Assembly: GCF_017874625.1 (NCBI RefSeq)
Contig: NZ_JAGIKZ010000009.1
Location: forward strand, 1-64,000
Direction of reading: 5' to 3'
Source: Cytobacillus eiseniae
Lineage (GTDB): Bacteria; Bacillota; Bacilli; Bacillales; Cytobacillaceae
Length of the DNA: 64,000 bases
Below, in pieces: positions 56,807-64,000 of this stretch. The position numbers were made by a program, and so were the translations under genes. Position 1 is the stretch's first letter. Every line of letters begins with the position of its first letter. The notes beneath the pieces are model-generated. The model saw nothing but the letters and a program-made list of their open reading frames with translations, did no database searches and was not told the origin of the DNA.

Positions 56807-57439
56807 ATGGAACATCAAAAAACATACAACGCAAAAGAAATTAAGACACCAAAAGGAAATTTAATTATTGAGGGTCCTGTCTCTCCCGAGAAATTAATGG
56901 AATACGAATTTCATCATGATCTCGTTGCCTTTCGTCCGCCAGAGCAACAGAAAAAAGCACTGATTGAAATTGCCGCGCTTCCTGAAGGAAGAATTATTAT
57001 TGCTCGTTTCAGAGATACAATCGTTGGGTATGTAACCTATGTGTATCCAGATCCTCTTGAAAGATGGTCTGAAGGGGAGATGGACAACTTAATCGAGCTT
57101 GGGGCAATTGAGGTAATTCCGGCATTCAGAGGCAGCGGGACTGGGAAGAACTTGCTAATTGTTTCGATGATGGATGATGCAATGGAAGATTATATTACGA
57201 TTACAACTGAGTATTATTGGCATTGGGATTTAAAGGGGACTGGGTTAAATATATGGGAATATAGAAAAGTAATGGAGAAAATGATGAATGCGGGTGGCCT
57301 CGTATGGTACGCAACAGATGATCCAGAAATTAGCTCGCATCCAGCCAATTGTCTTATGGCGAAAATCGGAAAAAGGGTAGATTTAGATTCTATCCAGCAA
57401 TTTGACCTTCTTCGCTTCAAGAACCGTTTTATGTATTAG
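56807..57439 (+). CDS. acuA: acetyltransferase AcuA
   Basis: GNAT-fold protein acetyltransferase that inactivates AcsA by acetylating its catalytic lysine. 210 aa; acetyl-CoA-binding region around EVIPAFRGSGTGKNLL at about 103-118 (Q/RxxGxG-type). CAGGCGGTG stands before the ATG. First gene of acuABC, 17-32 nt before acuB, transcribed away from acsA. A TATAAT lies at 56764-56769. Confidence 0.95.
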   Translation: MEHQKTYNAKEIKTPKGNLIIEGPVSPEKLMEYEFHHDLVAFRPPEQQKKALIEIAALPEGRIIIARFRDTIVGYVTYVYPDPLERWSEGEMDNLIELGAIEVIPAFRGSGTGKNLLIVSMMDDAMEDYITITTEYYWHWDLKGTGLNIWEYRKVMEKMMNAGGLVWYATDDPEISSHPANCLMAKIGKRVDLDSIQQFDLLRFKNRFMY

Positions 57440-57471
57440 TTTTATCTTCTATATAAATGGGGGGAAGTAAA

Positions 57472-58119
57472 GTGATTGTTGAAGAAATTATGAATACGAC
57501 TATAACTACATTATCTGAGAATAATAGTATTGCAGAGGCAATCCAGGTAATGGATGAAAAAAAAATTCGTCATCTTCCTATCATTGATCAGAATCAGCAA
57601 TTAATTGGTTTAGTTACTGATAGAGATATTCGTGACGCAACACCTTCTATTTTTGAAACAGAGGAATTAAAACAAGAATTGCAAAACCCACTAAAAATGA
57701 TTATGAAAACAGACGTAATAACTGGTCATCCACATGATTTTGTTGAAGAAATTTCAGCCATTCTATATGAACATCGTATTGGATGCCTGCCGATTATTAA
57801 TCATAATAGACTAGTTGGGATTGTTACAGAAACAGATTTACTGCGTACATTAGTAGAATTGACTGGTGCACACCAGCCAGGCTCTCAAATTGAAGTAAGA
57901 GTGCCAAACAGGACAGGGATGCTTCATGAGATTTCAACAGTCATCCGCAATAAGAATGCAAATATTCAAAGTGTACTAGTCTATCCGGATAAAAAGGATG
58001 AAAAATACAAAATTATTGTCATTCGCTTACAAACGATGAACCCACTCGCATTAATCGAGGATTTAAAAAAATCTGGACACCATGTTTTATGGCCAAATCA
58101 TCCAGGGATGCCATCATGA
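57472..58119 (+). CDS. acuB: CBS/ACT domain protein AcuB
   Basis: 215 aa: two CBS domains (about 1-135; IRHLPIIDQNQQLIGLVTDRDI and IGCLPIINHNRLVGIVTETDLL, in pieces) and a C-terminal ACT-like domain (about 140-210). Part of the acetoin/acetate utilisation cluster; molecular role not settled. GGGGGGAAG lies before the GTG at 57472, giving MIVEEIM, matching B. subtilis AcuB; an ATG at 57457 sits within that ribosome binding site. The stop overlaps acuC. Confidence 0.92.
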   Translation: MIVEEIMNTTITTLSENNSIAEAIQVMDEKKIRHLPIIDQNQQLIGLVTDRDIRDATPSIFETEELKQELQNPLKMIMKTDVITGHPHDFVEEISAILYEHRIGCLPIINHNRLVGIVTETDLLRTLVELTGAHQPGSQIEVRVPNRTGMLHEISTVIRNKNANIQSVLVYPDKKDEKYKIIVIRLQTMNPLALIEDLKKSGHHVLWPNHPGMPS

Positions 58120-59294
58120 TACATAATGCTGATTCTGTATTCATCTATTCAGAGGAATTATTGAATTACAAATTTAATACGGATCATCCTTTTAATCAAA
58201 TAAGGCTTAAATTAACTCTTGATTTACTTAAGCGCTTACATGCAATATCTGATCATCATCTTATCCCGCCACGGCCAGCGACAGATGAGGAACTTCAACT
58301 AATCCATGACCCAGGCTACATAAATGCAGTCAGGCTAGCCGGGATGGGACAGCTTTCTATTGATCAGGCAGAGAATTATGGGCTCGGTACAGAAGATGTC
58401 CCCATTTTCCCTCATATGCATGAAGCTAGTTCATTACTAGTAGGTGGAACATTGACAGCTGTTGATTATGTAATGGGCGGACATGCAAAGCATGCGCTAC
58501 ATCTTGGTGGTGGACTTCATCATGGCTTTAGGGGAAAAGCATCGGGGTTTTGTGTATATAATGACAGCTCCGTTGCCATTAAATATATACAAGAAAAGTA
58601 CCATGCAAGAGTTCTATACATAGACACCGATGCCCATCATGGAGATGGCGTCCAATGGTCATTTTATGATGATCCAAATGTTTGTACGCTTTCAATCCAT
58701 GAAACTGGCAGATATTTATTCCCTGGAACTGGAAATGTGAACGAACGTGGCCAAGGAAAAGGATATGGATATTCCTTTAATATTCCATTGGATGCATTTA
58801 CAGAAGATGAGTCATGGCTTGAAGTCTATCGGACCTCTTTAAGAGAGGTAGCAGCATTCTTTAAACCTGATGTCATTCTTACACAAAATGGAGCAGACTC
58901 GCACTTTCTTGATCCTCTTACCCATTTATCATCAACTATGAATATATATCGCGAAATCCCAAAGCTCGCACATGAAATTGCTCATGAGTATTGTAATGGG
59001 AAATGGATAGCCGTAGGTGGGGGCGGATATGATATTTGGCGGGTCGTCCCAAGAGCATGGGCGTTAATCTGGCTTGAAATGACGGAAAACTCAAATTGTT
59101 ATGGGAACTTACCAACGGAATGGATTAATGCTTGGAAGGATACCGCAGCAGATCCACTGCCTTTCCAATGGGATGACCCAGAGGACCTTTATAAGCCCAT
59201 CCCTCGTAAACAAGAAATATCAGAAAAAAATAAGCAAACATTAGAAAAAGCATTATATCCAATAAGAAACCACTCAAAAACAGAATCTATCTAA
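58116..59294 (+). CDS. acuC: protein deacetylase AcuC
   Basis: Zinc-dependent class I histone-deacetylase-like enzyme that reactivates AcsA by removing the acetyl group. HLGGGLHHGFRGKASGFC near residue 130, zinc ligands in YIDTDAHHGDGVQ near 170 and NGADSHFLDPL near 255, GGGGYD near 295. The ATG at 58116 overlaps the acuB stop (ATGA), which fixes the start; 392 aa. A truncated repeat and copy A5 follow. Confidence 0.95.
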   Translation: MIHNADSVFIYSEELLNYKFNTDHPFNQIRLKLTLDLLKRLHAISDHHLIPPRPATDEELQLIHDPGYINAVRLAGMGQLSIDQAENYGLGTEDVPIFPHMHEASSLLVGGTLTAVDYVMGGHAKHALHLGGGLHHGFRGKASGFCVYNDSSVAIKYIQEKYHARVLYIDTDAHHGDGVQWSFYDDPNVCTLSIHETGRYLFPGTGNVNERGQGKGYGYSFNIPLDAFTEDESWLEVYRTSLREVAAFFKPDVILTQNGADSHFLDPLTHLSSTMNIYREIPKLAHEIAHEYCNGKWIAVGGGGYDIWRVVPRAWALIWLEMTENSNCYGNLPTEWINAWKDTAADPLPFQWDDPEDLYKPIPRKQEISEKNKQTLEKALYPIRNHSKTESI

Positions 59295-59358
59295 GAAAAG
59301 CGCAAGACCTTGGTCATTGCCATACAAACTGAAAGGCTCTGACTGAGAGCAAAAAAAT
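59295..59358 (+). repeat. truncated type A repeat
   Basis: 5' fragment of a type A element (AAAAGCGCAAGACCTTGGTC, then CATACAAACTGAAAGG) directly after acuC, degenerate and without the tail; about 34 bp before the intact copy A5. Confidence 0.7.
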
Positions 59359-59391
59359 AGTCGCTAGTGTCTGTATACGATTGTCAATAGA

Positions 59392-59600
59392 ACAAAAGCG
59401 TAGGCGCCTTGTTCATCGCCGTACAAACTGGAAGGACTACCCCTCTCGATAAAGGAAACACGGTGAGCGTGAGCGATACCGCGCTTGACTTATCGCAGGG
59501 AGTAGTACTGAAGTTTGATAGGCGATAGGCGCCGAAGCTGGACGTAGACTAAACTACTTATAAAATTATATACAATGCGCGATTTTATAGTTTCCTAAGC
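59392..59600 (+). repeat. type A modular repeat, copy A5
   Basis: Full 209-bp copy, ACAAAAGCGTAGGCGCC to TTTCCTAAGC. The tail reads TTATATACA (59566-59574), a weakened DnaA-box form. It ends 4 nt before the motS terminator. Confidence 0.9.
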
Positions 59601-59604
59601 AATT

Positions 59605-59630
59605 AAAAAGGACCGTTCTTGGTCCTTTTT
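59605..59630. terminator. bidirectional terminator acuC / motS
   Basis: AAAAAGGACC/GGTCCTTTTT stem between convergent genes. Confidence 0.88.
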
Positions 59631-60393
59631 AATTGGATATAAAATCTTCCTTACTGTATTTAGGATCAGAAATAATAATTTCCACTCGGCGATTTTTCTG
59701 TCTATTTTCAGGTACATCATTTGAGACTATTGGTCTCGTATCTGCATACCCAACCGCAATGAACTTTCGACTATCTAGCTCGTGACTTTCAATCAAGTAA
59801 TTAATCACACTGCTTGCCCTTGCTGCAGAAAGCTCCCAGTTAGATGGGTATCGAAAAGAACTCATCGGAATATTATCCGTATGTCCCTCGACTTTAACTA
59901 AGTTAGGAAGATTCGCTAAAAGCTCTCCTACCCTATTTAAAAAGGCGTTCGAGTCTTCTAGAAGAGTCGCCTCTCCCGGATCAAATAGAACTTGTTCCTG
60001 CAGAACAAGAACAACTCCGCGCTCTGTCCTATTGGCGATAATTACATCTTCAATCCCATTTTTCTCCAGGAACCCTTGTACTTCCGCTAATAAATTCTCT
60101 AAAGATTCTTCAGATAAGTCTTTTTCATTCATCTCATTCTCATTTTCATTTTCATTTTCGCCCATATTTGATTCCACTCCGGGAGGACTTTCAACAGGAA
60201 TAATGGATGGGTAAAAATCAAAAAAATGCTCCTGGAATGATTCTGAAATCGCCTTGAATTTCATCATATCAATTTGTGACATTGAAAATAGTAAAATAAA
60301 AAAAACTAAAATTAATGTCACTAAATCAGAGAATGTAACCATCCAGGCTGGCGCACCTTTTACAGAATTAGAAGGTCGTCTTCTAAGCCTCAT
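59629..60393 (-). CDS. motS: flagellar/stator protein MotS
   Basis: B-type stator subunit of the sodium-driven MotPS complex. A single membrane helix with the ion-binding Asp (WMVTFSDLVTLILVFFILLF, about 18-37) and a C-terminal OmpA-like peptidoglycan-binding domain (VEGHTDNIPM, NWELSAARASSVINYL, NRRVEI). 254 aa. A run of Glu-Asn repeats (NENENENE, about 76-86) lies in the linker and is encoded by a GAAAAT hexanucleotide repeat. Overlaps the motP 3' end by 11 nt. Confidence 0.94.
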   Translation of the reverse strand: MRLRRRPSNSVKGAPAWMVTFSDLVTLILVFFILLFSMSQIDMMKFKAISESFQEHFFDFYPSIIPVESPPGVESNMGENENENENEMNEKDLSEESLENLLAEVQGFLEKNGIEDVIIANRTERGVVLVLQEQVLFDPGEATLLEDSNAFLNRVGELLANLPNLVKVEGHTDNIPMSSFRYPSNWELSAARASSVINYLIESHELDSRKFIAVGYADTRPIVSNDVPENRQKNRRVEIIISDPKYSKEDFISN

Positions 60394-61207
60394 TATCCAG
60401 TGCCCCCTTGGAATTCAAGGCTTGAAGCGCCACAATACGTTCTTTAGAGGACAAGAAAGCACTTAATTTTTCTTCCAAAAGTTTTGGGTTTTGTCCAGAT
60501 TGTACGCCAATGACCCCTTCAATAATAATTTGCTTTAAAAAAACTTCCTGCTCTGTTTTTAAACTGAGCTTTGAAGCTAATGGCAAGAAAAATAAATTAG
60601 CTAATAACGTTCCATATAAAGTTGTTAAAAGGGCGATGGCCATATTTGGTCCTAATGTGGATGGATCATTCAGGCCTTTTAACATAAGAACAAGACCGAT
60701 TAGTGTACCGACCATTCCCCAAGCTGGTGCATATTCTCCAGCTTTTTCTAGAATACTTCTGCCTTTTTTATGACGCTCTTCCATGGCAACAATTTCTGCA
60801 GTCATAATATCATTTATGACGTCTGGTTCAATGCCATCAACTGCAAGTAGAATGCCCTTACGGATAAAAGGGTCTGGAACCTCTTCCAATTCTGTTTCTA
60901 ACGATAGAAGTCCTTCTCTTCTTGCACGATCTGAAAGATGTATGAATGTCTCAATTAGTTCACCTAGATTTTGCTCATCATGAGAAAAACCTTGTTTGAT
61001 TACAGTAAACATTTGTTTCATATCTCTTAGCGGAAAGCTTACAAGAAGACCAGCCATTAGACCGCCTGTTACAATTAACATGGAGGCTGGGTCTATAAAT
61101 GAAAGAAAGCCGCTAATTCCATCATTCGTCATAATCCCAAATATGAGCATAGCCATACCAACGATTAATCCAATTGGTGTTAATACATCAAACCTCTTCC
61201 TCTTCAT
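60383..61207 (-). CDS. motP: stator protein MotP
   Basis: A-type stator subunit, 274 aa, four membrane helices. LTPIGLIVGMAMLIFGIM at the N-terminus, the cytoplasmic loop with conserved charged residues, and the EYAPAWGMVGTLIGLVLML helix 3 with its conserved Pro. MotPS in B. subtilis uses Na+ and supports motility at high pH or salt. GGAG 7 nt before the ATG at 61207 gives MKRKRFD; the frame continues to 61228. Operon with motS, downstream of ccpA as in B. subtilis, here behind a tandem repeat. Confidence 0.94.
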   Translation of the reverse strand: MKRKRFDVLTPIGLIVGMAMLIFGIMTNDGISGFLSFIDPASMLIVTGGLMAGLLVSFPLRDMKQMFTVIKQGFSHDEQNLGELIETFIHLSDRARREGLLSLETELEEVPDPFIRKGILLAVDGIEPDVINDIMTAEIVAMEERHKKGRSILEKAGEYAPAWGMVGTLIGLVLMLKGLNDPSTLGPNMAIALLTTLYGTLLANLFFLPLASKLSLKTEQEVFLKQIIIEGVIGVQSGQNPKLLEEKLSAFLSSKERIVALQALNSKGALDNEA

Positions 61208-61252
61208 ATTACCTCTCCCGATCATCAAAATAATGTGATTTTGTCCGAATTT

Positions 61253-61624
61253 CTTTGTCTAGCTGCGGTGGCTAGGAGCTCGAGGTCTTAAGTCAGACGA
61301 ACATGAAGGTTAAAGAACAACCTTCTTGTTCGTCCGTCTTAAGCTTGTCGCTCCTGAGCAAGCCACCTTCGCTTTTCTTTGTCCAGCTGCGGTGGCTAGG
61401 AGCTCGAGGTCTTAAGTCAGACGAACATGAAGGTTAAAGAACAACCTTCTTGTTCGTCCGTCTTAAGCTTGTCGCTCCTGAGCAAGCCACCTTCGCTTTT
61501 CTTTGTCCAGCTGCGGTGGCTAGGAGCTCGAGGTCTTAAGTCAGACGAACATGAAGATCAAAGAACAACCTTCTTGTTCGTTCGTCTTAGGCTAGTCGCT
61601 CCTGGGCAAGCCACCTTCGCTTTT
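61253..61624 (-). repeat. three tandem 124-bp type C repeats
   Basis: Units at 61253-61376, 61377-61500 and 61501-61624. Units 1 and 2 differ by one base; unit 3 has several changes. Each is a near-full-length hairpin (GACGAAC/GTTCGTC, GAAGGTT/AACCTTC, CTTAAG/CTTAAG, GGAGC/GCTCC, GGTGGC/GCCACC). Read on the minus strand the ends AAAAGCGAAGGTGGC and GCCACCGCAGCTGGAC resemble those of types A and B. Fills most of the ccpA–motP gap; a + strand reading frame through it is not a gene. Confidence 0.92.
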
Positions 61625-61646
61625 TTTACTATTATCGGCAAATTCA

Positions 61647-62648
61647 TTATTTTGTTGAGCTTCTTTGTTCAATACGATGGGGAAGAACGATAATATGATC
61701 GGTAATTTCTTCCTTATTCATTAGTTTTGTAAGAAGTCTCATGGCTACTGCACCAATATCATATAAAGGCTGAACAATGGTTGTAAGCTGTGGACGGACC
61801 ATTAGAGATAAACGTGTATTGTCAGAACTGATGACTTCAAAGTCATTAGGGACTTTGTATCCTTTATCCTCAGCGCCATGGATTACTCCTAACGCCATTT
61901 CATCAGATCCAGAATATATCGCAGTAGGTTTCACATCTCCTTCAAGTAGTTTTTCAAAGGCCTCAATTCCTGAGTCGTATGTGTAATCTCCCTCGATAAC
62001 GAAGTTTTCCTTATAGTCAATTCCCGCTTCCGAAAGAGCTCGTTTGTAGCCGGCTAACTTTCTTTCTCGGTTAATTGGCTCTTGCAGAGGGCCAATAACA
62101 ATCGCTATCTCTTTATGACCATTTTGAATAAAGGAATCAATCGCATCATATGTAGCCTGTTCATAATCAATATTAACAGATGGGATTTTTTCGCTTTCTT
62201 CTATTGATCCAGCCAGCACAATTGGAACGGGAGATTTCTTAAATTCCTCTACAAGTTCAGTCGTAATATTTCCACCCATGAATACAATGCCATCCACTTG
62301 CTTTCCAAGCATTGTATTTAATAAATGGAGCTCTTTATCCAAATTCTGATCTGAATTACTTAGGATAATATTATATTTATACATTGTTGCAATATCTTCG
62401 ATTCCACGTGCAAGCTCCGCAAAAAAAGTGCTCGAAATATCAGGAATAATCACGCCTACCGTTGTTGTTTTTTTGCTAGCTAGTCCACGTGCTACAGCAT
62501 TCGGACGATAGCCAAGTCTTTCAATTACTTCCACAACTTTTTTTCGTGTAGCAGGCTTTACATTGGGATTTCCATTTACGACACGTGAAACGGTCGCCAT
62601 TGAAACATTCGCTTCCCTTGCTACATCGTATATCGTTACATTCATCAT
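61647..62648 (-). CDS. ccpA: catabolite control protein A
   Basis: LacI-family regulator that, with HPr-Ser46-P, binds cre sites to repress or activate carbon genes. N-terminal [25 protein letters not shown] (in pieces) at 4-25, hinge helix [12 protein letters not shown] near 52, periplasmic-binding-protein-like core to the end. 333 aa, very close to B. subtilis CcpA throughout. AGGAG and two tandem ATGs (62648, 62645). Targets in this window likely include ackA (21897) and the methionine gamma-lyase gene (45871). Confidence 0.98.
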   Translation of the reverse strand: MMNVTIYDVAREANVSMATVSRVVNGNPNVKPATRKKVVEVIERLGYRPNAVARGLASKKTTTVGVIIPDISSTFFAELARGIEDIATMYKYNIILSNSDQNLDKELHLLNTMLGKQVDGIVFMGGNITTELVEEFKKSPVPIVLAGSIEESEKIPSVNIDYEQATYDAIDSFIQNGHKEIAIVIGPLQEPINRERKLAGYKRALSEAGIDYKENFVIEGDYTYDSGIEAFEKLLEGDVKPTAIYSGSDEMALGVIHGAEDKGYKVPNDFEVISSDNTRLSLMVRPQLTTIVQPLYDIGAVAMRLLTKLMNKEEITDHIIVLPHRIEQRSSTK

Positions 62649-63021
62649 CGTTCACTCCTATTTTTCTAACGATCGCCAGTTTTGCGGCAGCTTATGTTGA
62701 CGCAAAAAGTGATCTGCTAATAAGTATGTAATATTGTAATTAATCATACGACAGTATTTGACATGCCGCAATCAAGTGGACAATATTTCTTATAAAAAAG
62801 GCTATTCTTGTAAACATTGTTATAAATTAAGGCTGTTTTCACAAATATTGATACTTATTAAGATAAAGTTGGTAAAGGTTGATTTCCGCTCCAATCAACC
62901 GACCTAGTTGGTCAAACTTCAAGAATCTAGATTCATGTTCAATAGTTTCACTCAAATCAGCCGAATTGTTCAATCATATTCATTCATACAATTGATTTTA
63001 AAGGAACTTAAAAATCAATCT
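62649..63021. other. intergenic region between aroA and ccpA
   Basis: About 370 bp without a gene. It should hold the ccpA promoter, which I could not assign with confidence. A hairpin GGTTGA/TCAACC with loop TTTCCGCTCCAA (62877-62900) also occurs in slightly changed form at 42666. Confidence 0.5.
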
Positions 63022-63056
63022 AAAAAAACAAGCCTTCCACATTAAGTAGAAGGCGA
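63022..63056 (-). terminator. aroA terminator
   Basis: GCCTTC/GAAGGC stem with an 11-nt loop and TTTTTTT on the minus strand. Confidence 0.85.
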
Positions 63057-63063
63057 GTTGATA

Positions 63064-64000
63064 TTAAATAGTAACAAAAGAGGAGGATTGAAGTTCTTTC
63101 ATAAATTCATCAAATTGCTTTAAATTCATTTGCTGTGCATTATCTGATAATGCGACAGCAGGATCTGGATGAACCTCGGCCATTACCCCATCCGCACCGA
63201 TTGCTAATGCCGCTTTTGCTGCTGGGAGCAGTAGATCTCTTCTTCCAGTTGAATGTGTGACATCCACTAATACTGGTAAATGTGTTTCTTGCTTTAAAAT
63301 TGGAACGGCAGTAATATCGAGCGTATTTCTCGTTGCCCGCTCATATGTGCGTATTCCACGTTCACATAAAATAATTTGTCCATTTCCTTGAGCCATAATA
63401 TATTCAGCCGCATTAATAAACTCCTCGATCGTTGCCGCTAACCCACGTTTAAGAAGAACTGGTTTATTGATCGCACCGGCTGCCTTTAGAAGTTCAAAGT
63501 TTTGCATATTTCTTGCACCAATCTGAATAACATCTAAATAGTCCACGGCTATTTCAATATCAGCAGGGCTTACAATCTCACTAATTACTGCCAAGTCAAA
63601 TTCATCGCCTATTTGTTTCAAAATTTTCAAGCCTTCTAGTCCAAGTCCTTGAAAATCATAAGGTGATGTTCTTGGCTTAAATGCGCCGCCACGAAGAAGT
63701 TTAAGTCCCTTTGCTTTCACTGCATCAGCAACAGTCGCAACTTGTTCATAGGATTCAACCGCACATGGCCCAAATACTAAATGTGGCTTTCCATCCCCAA
63801 TTTTTTCTCCTTTTAGATTAATGATTGTATTTTCAGGTTTTTTCTTCCTGGAAACAAGGAGCGCCTTACGGTGATCATCCTCTTGCAGCTCCAATCCAGC
63901 CTTGAAAATTTCCTTAAACATATGCTCAATTGTTGAGTTTTCAAAAGGACCATCATTATATTCTTTAATATGATCAAGCATTTTCCTCTCACGGACAGGA
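63064..64000 (-). CDS. aroA: bifunctional DAHP synthase / chorismate mutase (partial)
   Basis: First enzyme of the shikimate pathway: condenses phosphoenolpyruvate and erythrose 4-phosphate; the fused N-terminal chorismate mutase serves in feedback control. The frame runs past the window edge ([11 protein letters not shown] before the first internal ATG at 63981), so the mutase domain is cut. Visible DAHP synthase blocks: [38 protein letters not shown] and [17 protein letters not shown] (metal and substrate sites). Lies upstream of ccpA, as in B. subtilis. Confidence 0.96.
   Translation of the reverse strand, partial: PVRERKMLDHIKEYNDGPFENSTIEHMFKEIFKAGLELQEDDHRKALLVSRKKKPENTIINLKGEKIGDGKPHLVFGPCAVESYEQVATVADAVKAKGLKLLRGGAFKPRTSPYDFQGLGLEGLKILKQIGDEFDLAVISEIVSPADIEIAVDYLDVIQIGARNMQNFELLKAAGAINKPVLLKRGLAATIEEFINAAEYIMAQGNGQIILCERGIRTYERATRNTLDITAVPILKQETHLPVLVDVTHSTGRRDLLLPAAKAALAIGADGVMAEVHPDPAVALSDNAQQMNLKQFDEFMKELQSSSFVTI

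Noticed and set aside
61427-61693. 88-codon + strand open frame in the ccpA–motP gap
   Set aside because: It is formed by the tandem 124-bp repeats and antisense ccpA sequence; no ribosome binding site.

Overview
The window is a chromosomal stretch of a low-GC, spore-forming Bacillaceae bacterium. Three things point to this. Gene order follows the Bacillus subtilis accDA–ytsJ–dnaE … argGH–moaB–ackA–tpx–sppA … sspA–thiI–nifZ–braB–ezrA … rpsD–tyrS–acsA–acuABC–motPS–ccpA–aroA region almost gene for gene. Sporulation genes are present (ytrH/ytrI with a sigma-E-like promoter, ytfJ, sspA with a sigma-G-like promoter). Control signals are of Bacillus type: strong AGGAGG ribosome binding sites, cre and CodY boxes, a tyrS T-box and an rpsD S4 leader. 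I cannot name the species.

Layout. 1-150: left end of an IS200-type element, cut by the window edge. 187-4041 (-): accA, accD, a FadR-type GntR regulator and the malic enzyme ytsJ, linked by two identical candidate operators. 4229-12538: dnaE, the ytrHI sporulation pair, nrnA, ytpI, ytoI and ytkL. 12736-15464: an M24 peptidase, a 54-aa protein, a universal stress protein, a DUF2087 protein and a compact candidate type I toxin-antitoxin locus. 15754-21762: argGH behind ARG boxes, moaB with an EcsC-family gene, and ackA with a perfect cre site. 21763-27901: an unusual intergenic element, then ytxK, tpx, ytfJ, ytfI, yteJ, sppA and NAD kinase. 27960-36928: a RocB-like peptidase, RarD, ytcJ, ytcI, sspA, thiI and nifZ. 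37293-40269: two tandem BrnQ-type branched-chain amino acid carriers. 40720-51268: ezrA, refZ, ytsP, a methionine gamma-lyase with a cre site, dgcP, rpsD and tyrS. 51774-64000: a class A penicillin-binding protein, acsA facing acuABC, motPS, ccpA and a partial aroA.

The genes are mostly central metabolism and cell housekeeping. Acetyl-CoA and carbon overflow is the recurring theme: accDA, malic enzyme, ackA, acsA, acuABC and CcpA itself, with recognisable CcpA sites at ackA and the methionine gamma-lyase gene.

The most unusual content lies between genes. (1) A family of modular repeats (types A, B and C) shares its ends but has exchangeable centres and compensatory stem changes. All A and B copies lie on the + strand, stop just before an intrinsic terminator and carry a DnaA-box-like TTATnCACA tail. 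(2) Two separate arrays of four CGGA/TCCG palindromes share nearly the same 51/61/51-bp spacing; one of them is enclosed by a 31-bp composite inverted repeat. (3) At 15208-15543 a 48-aa protein is encoded opposite a convergent antisense RNA, and its mRNA ends are complementary, which is the architecture of a type I toxin-antitoxin system. (4) A 13-codon Ile-rich leader ORF precedes the second BrnQ gene.
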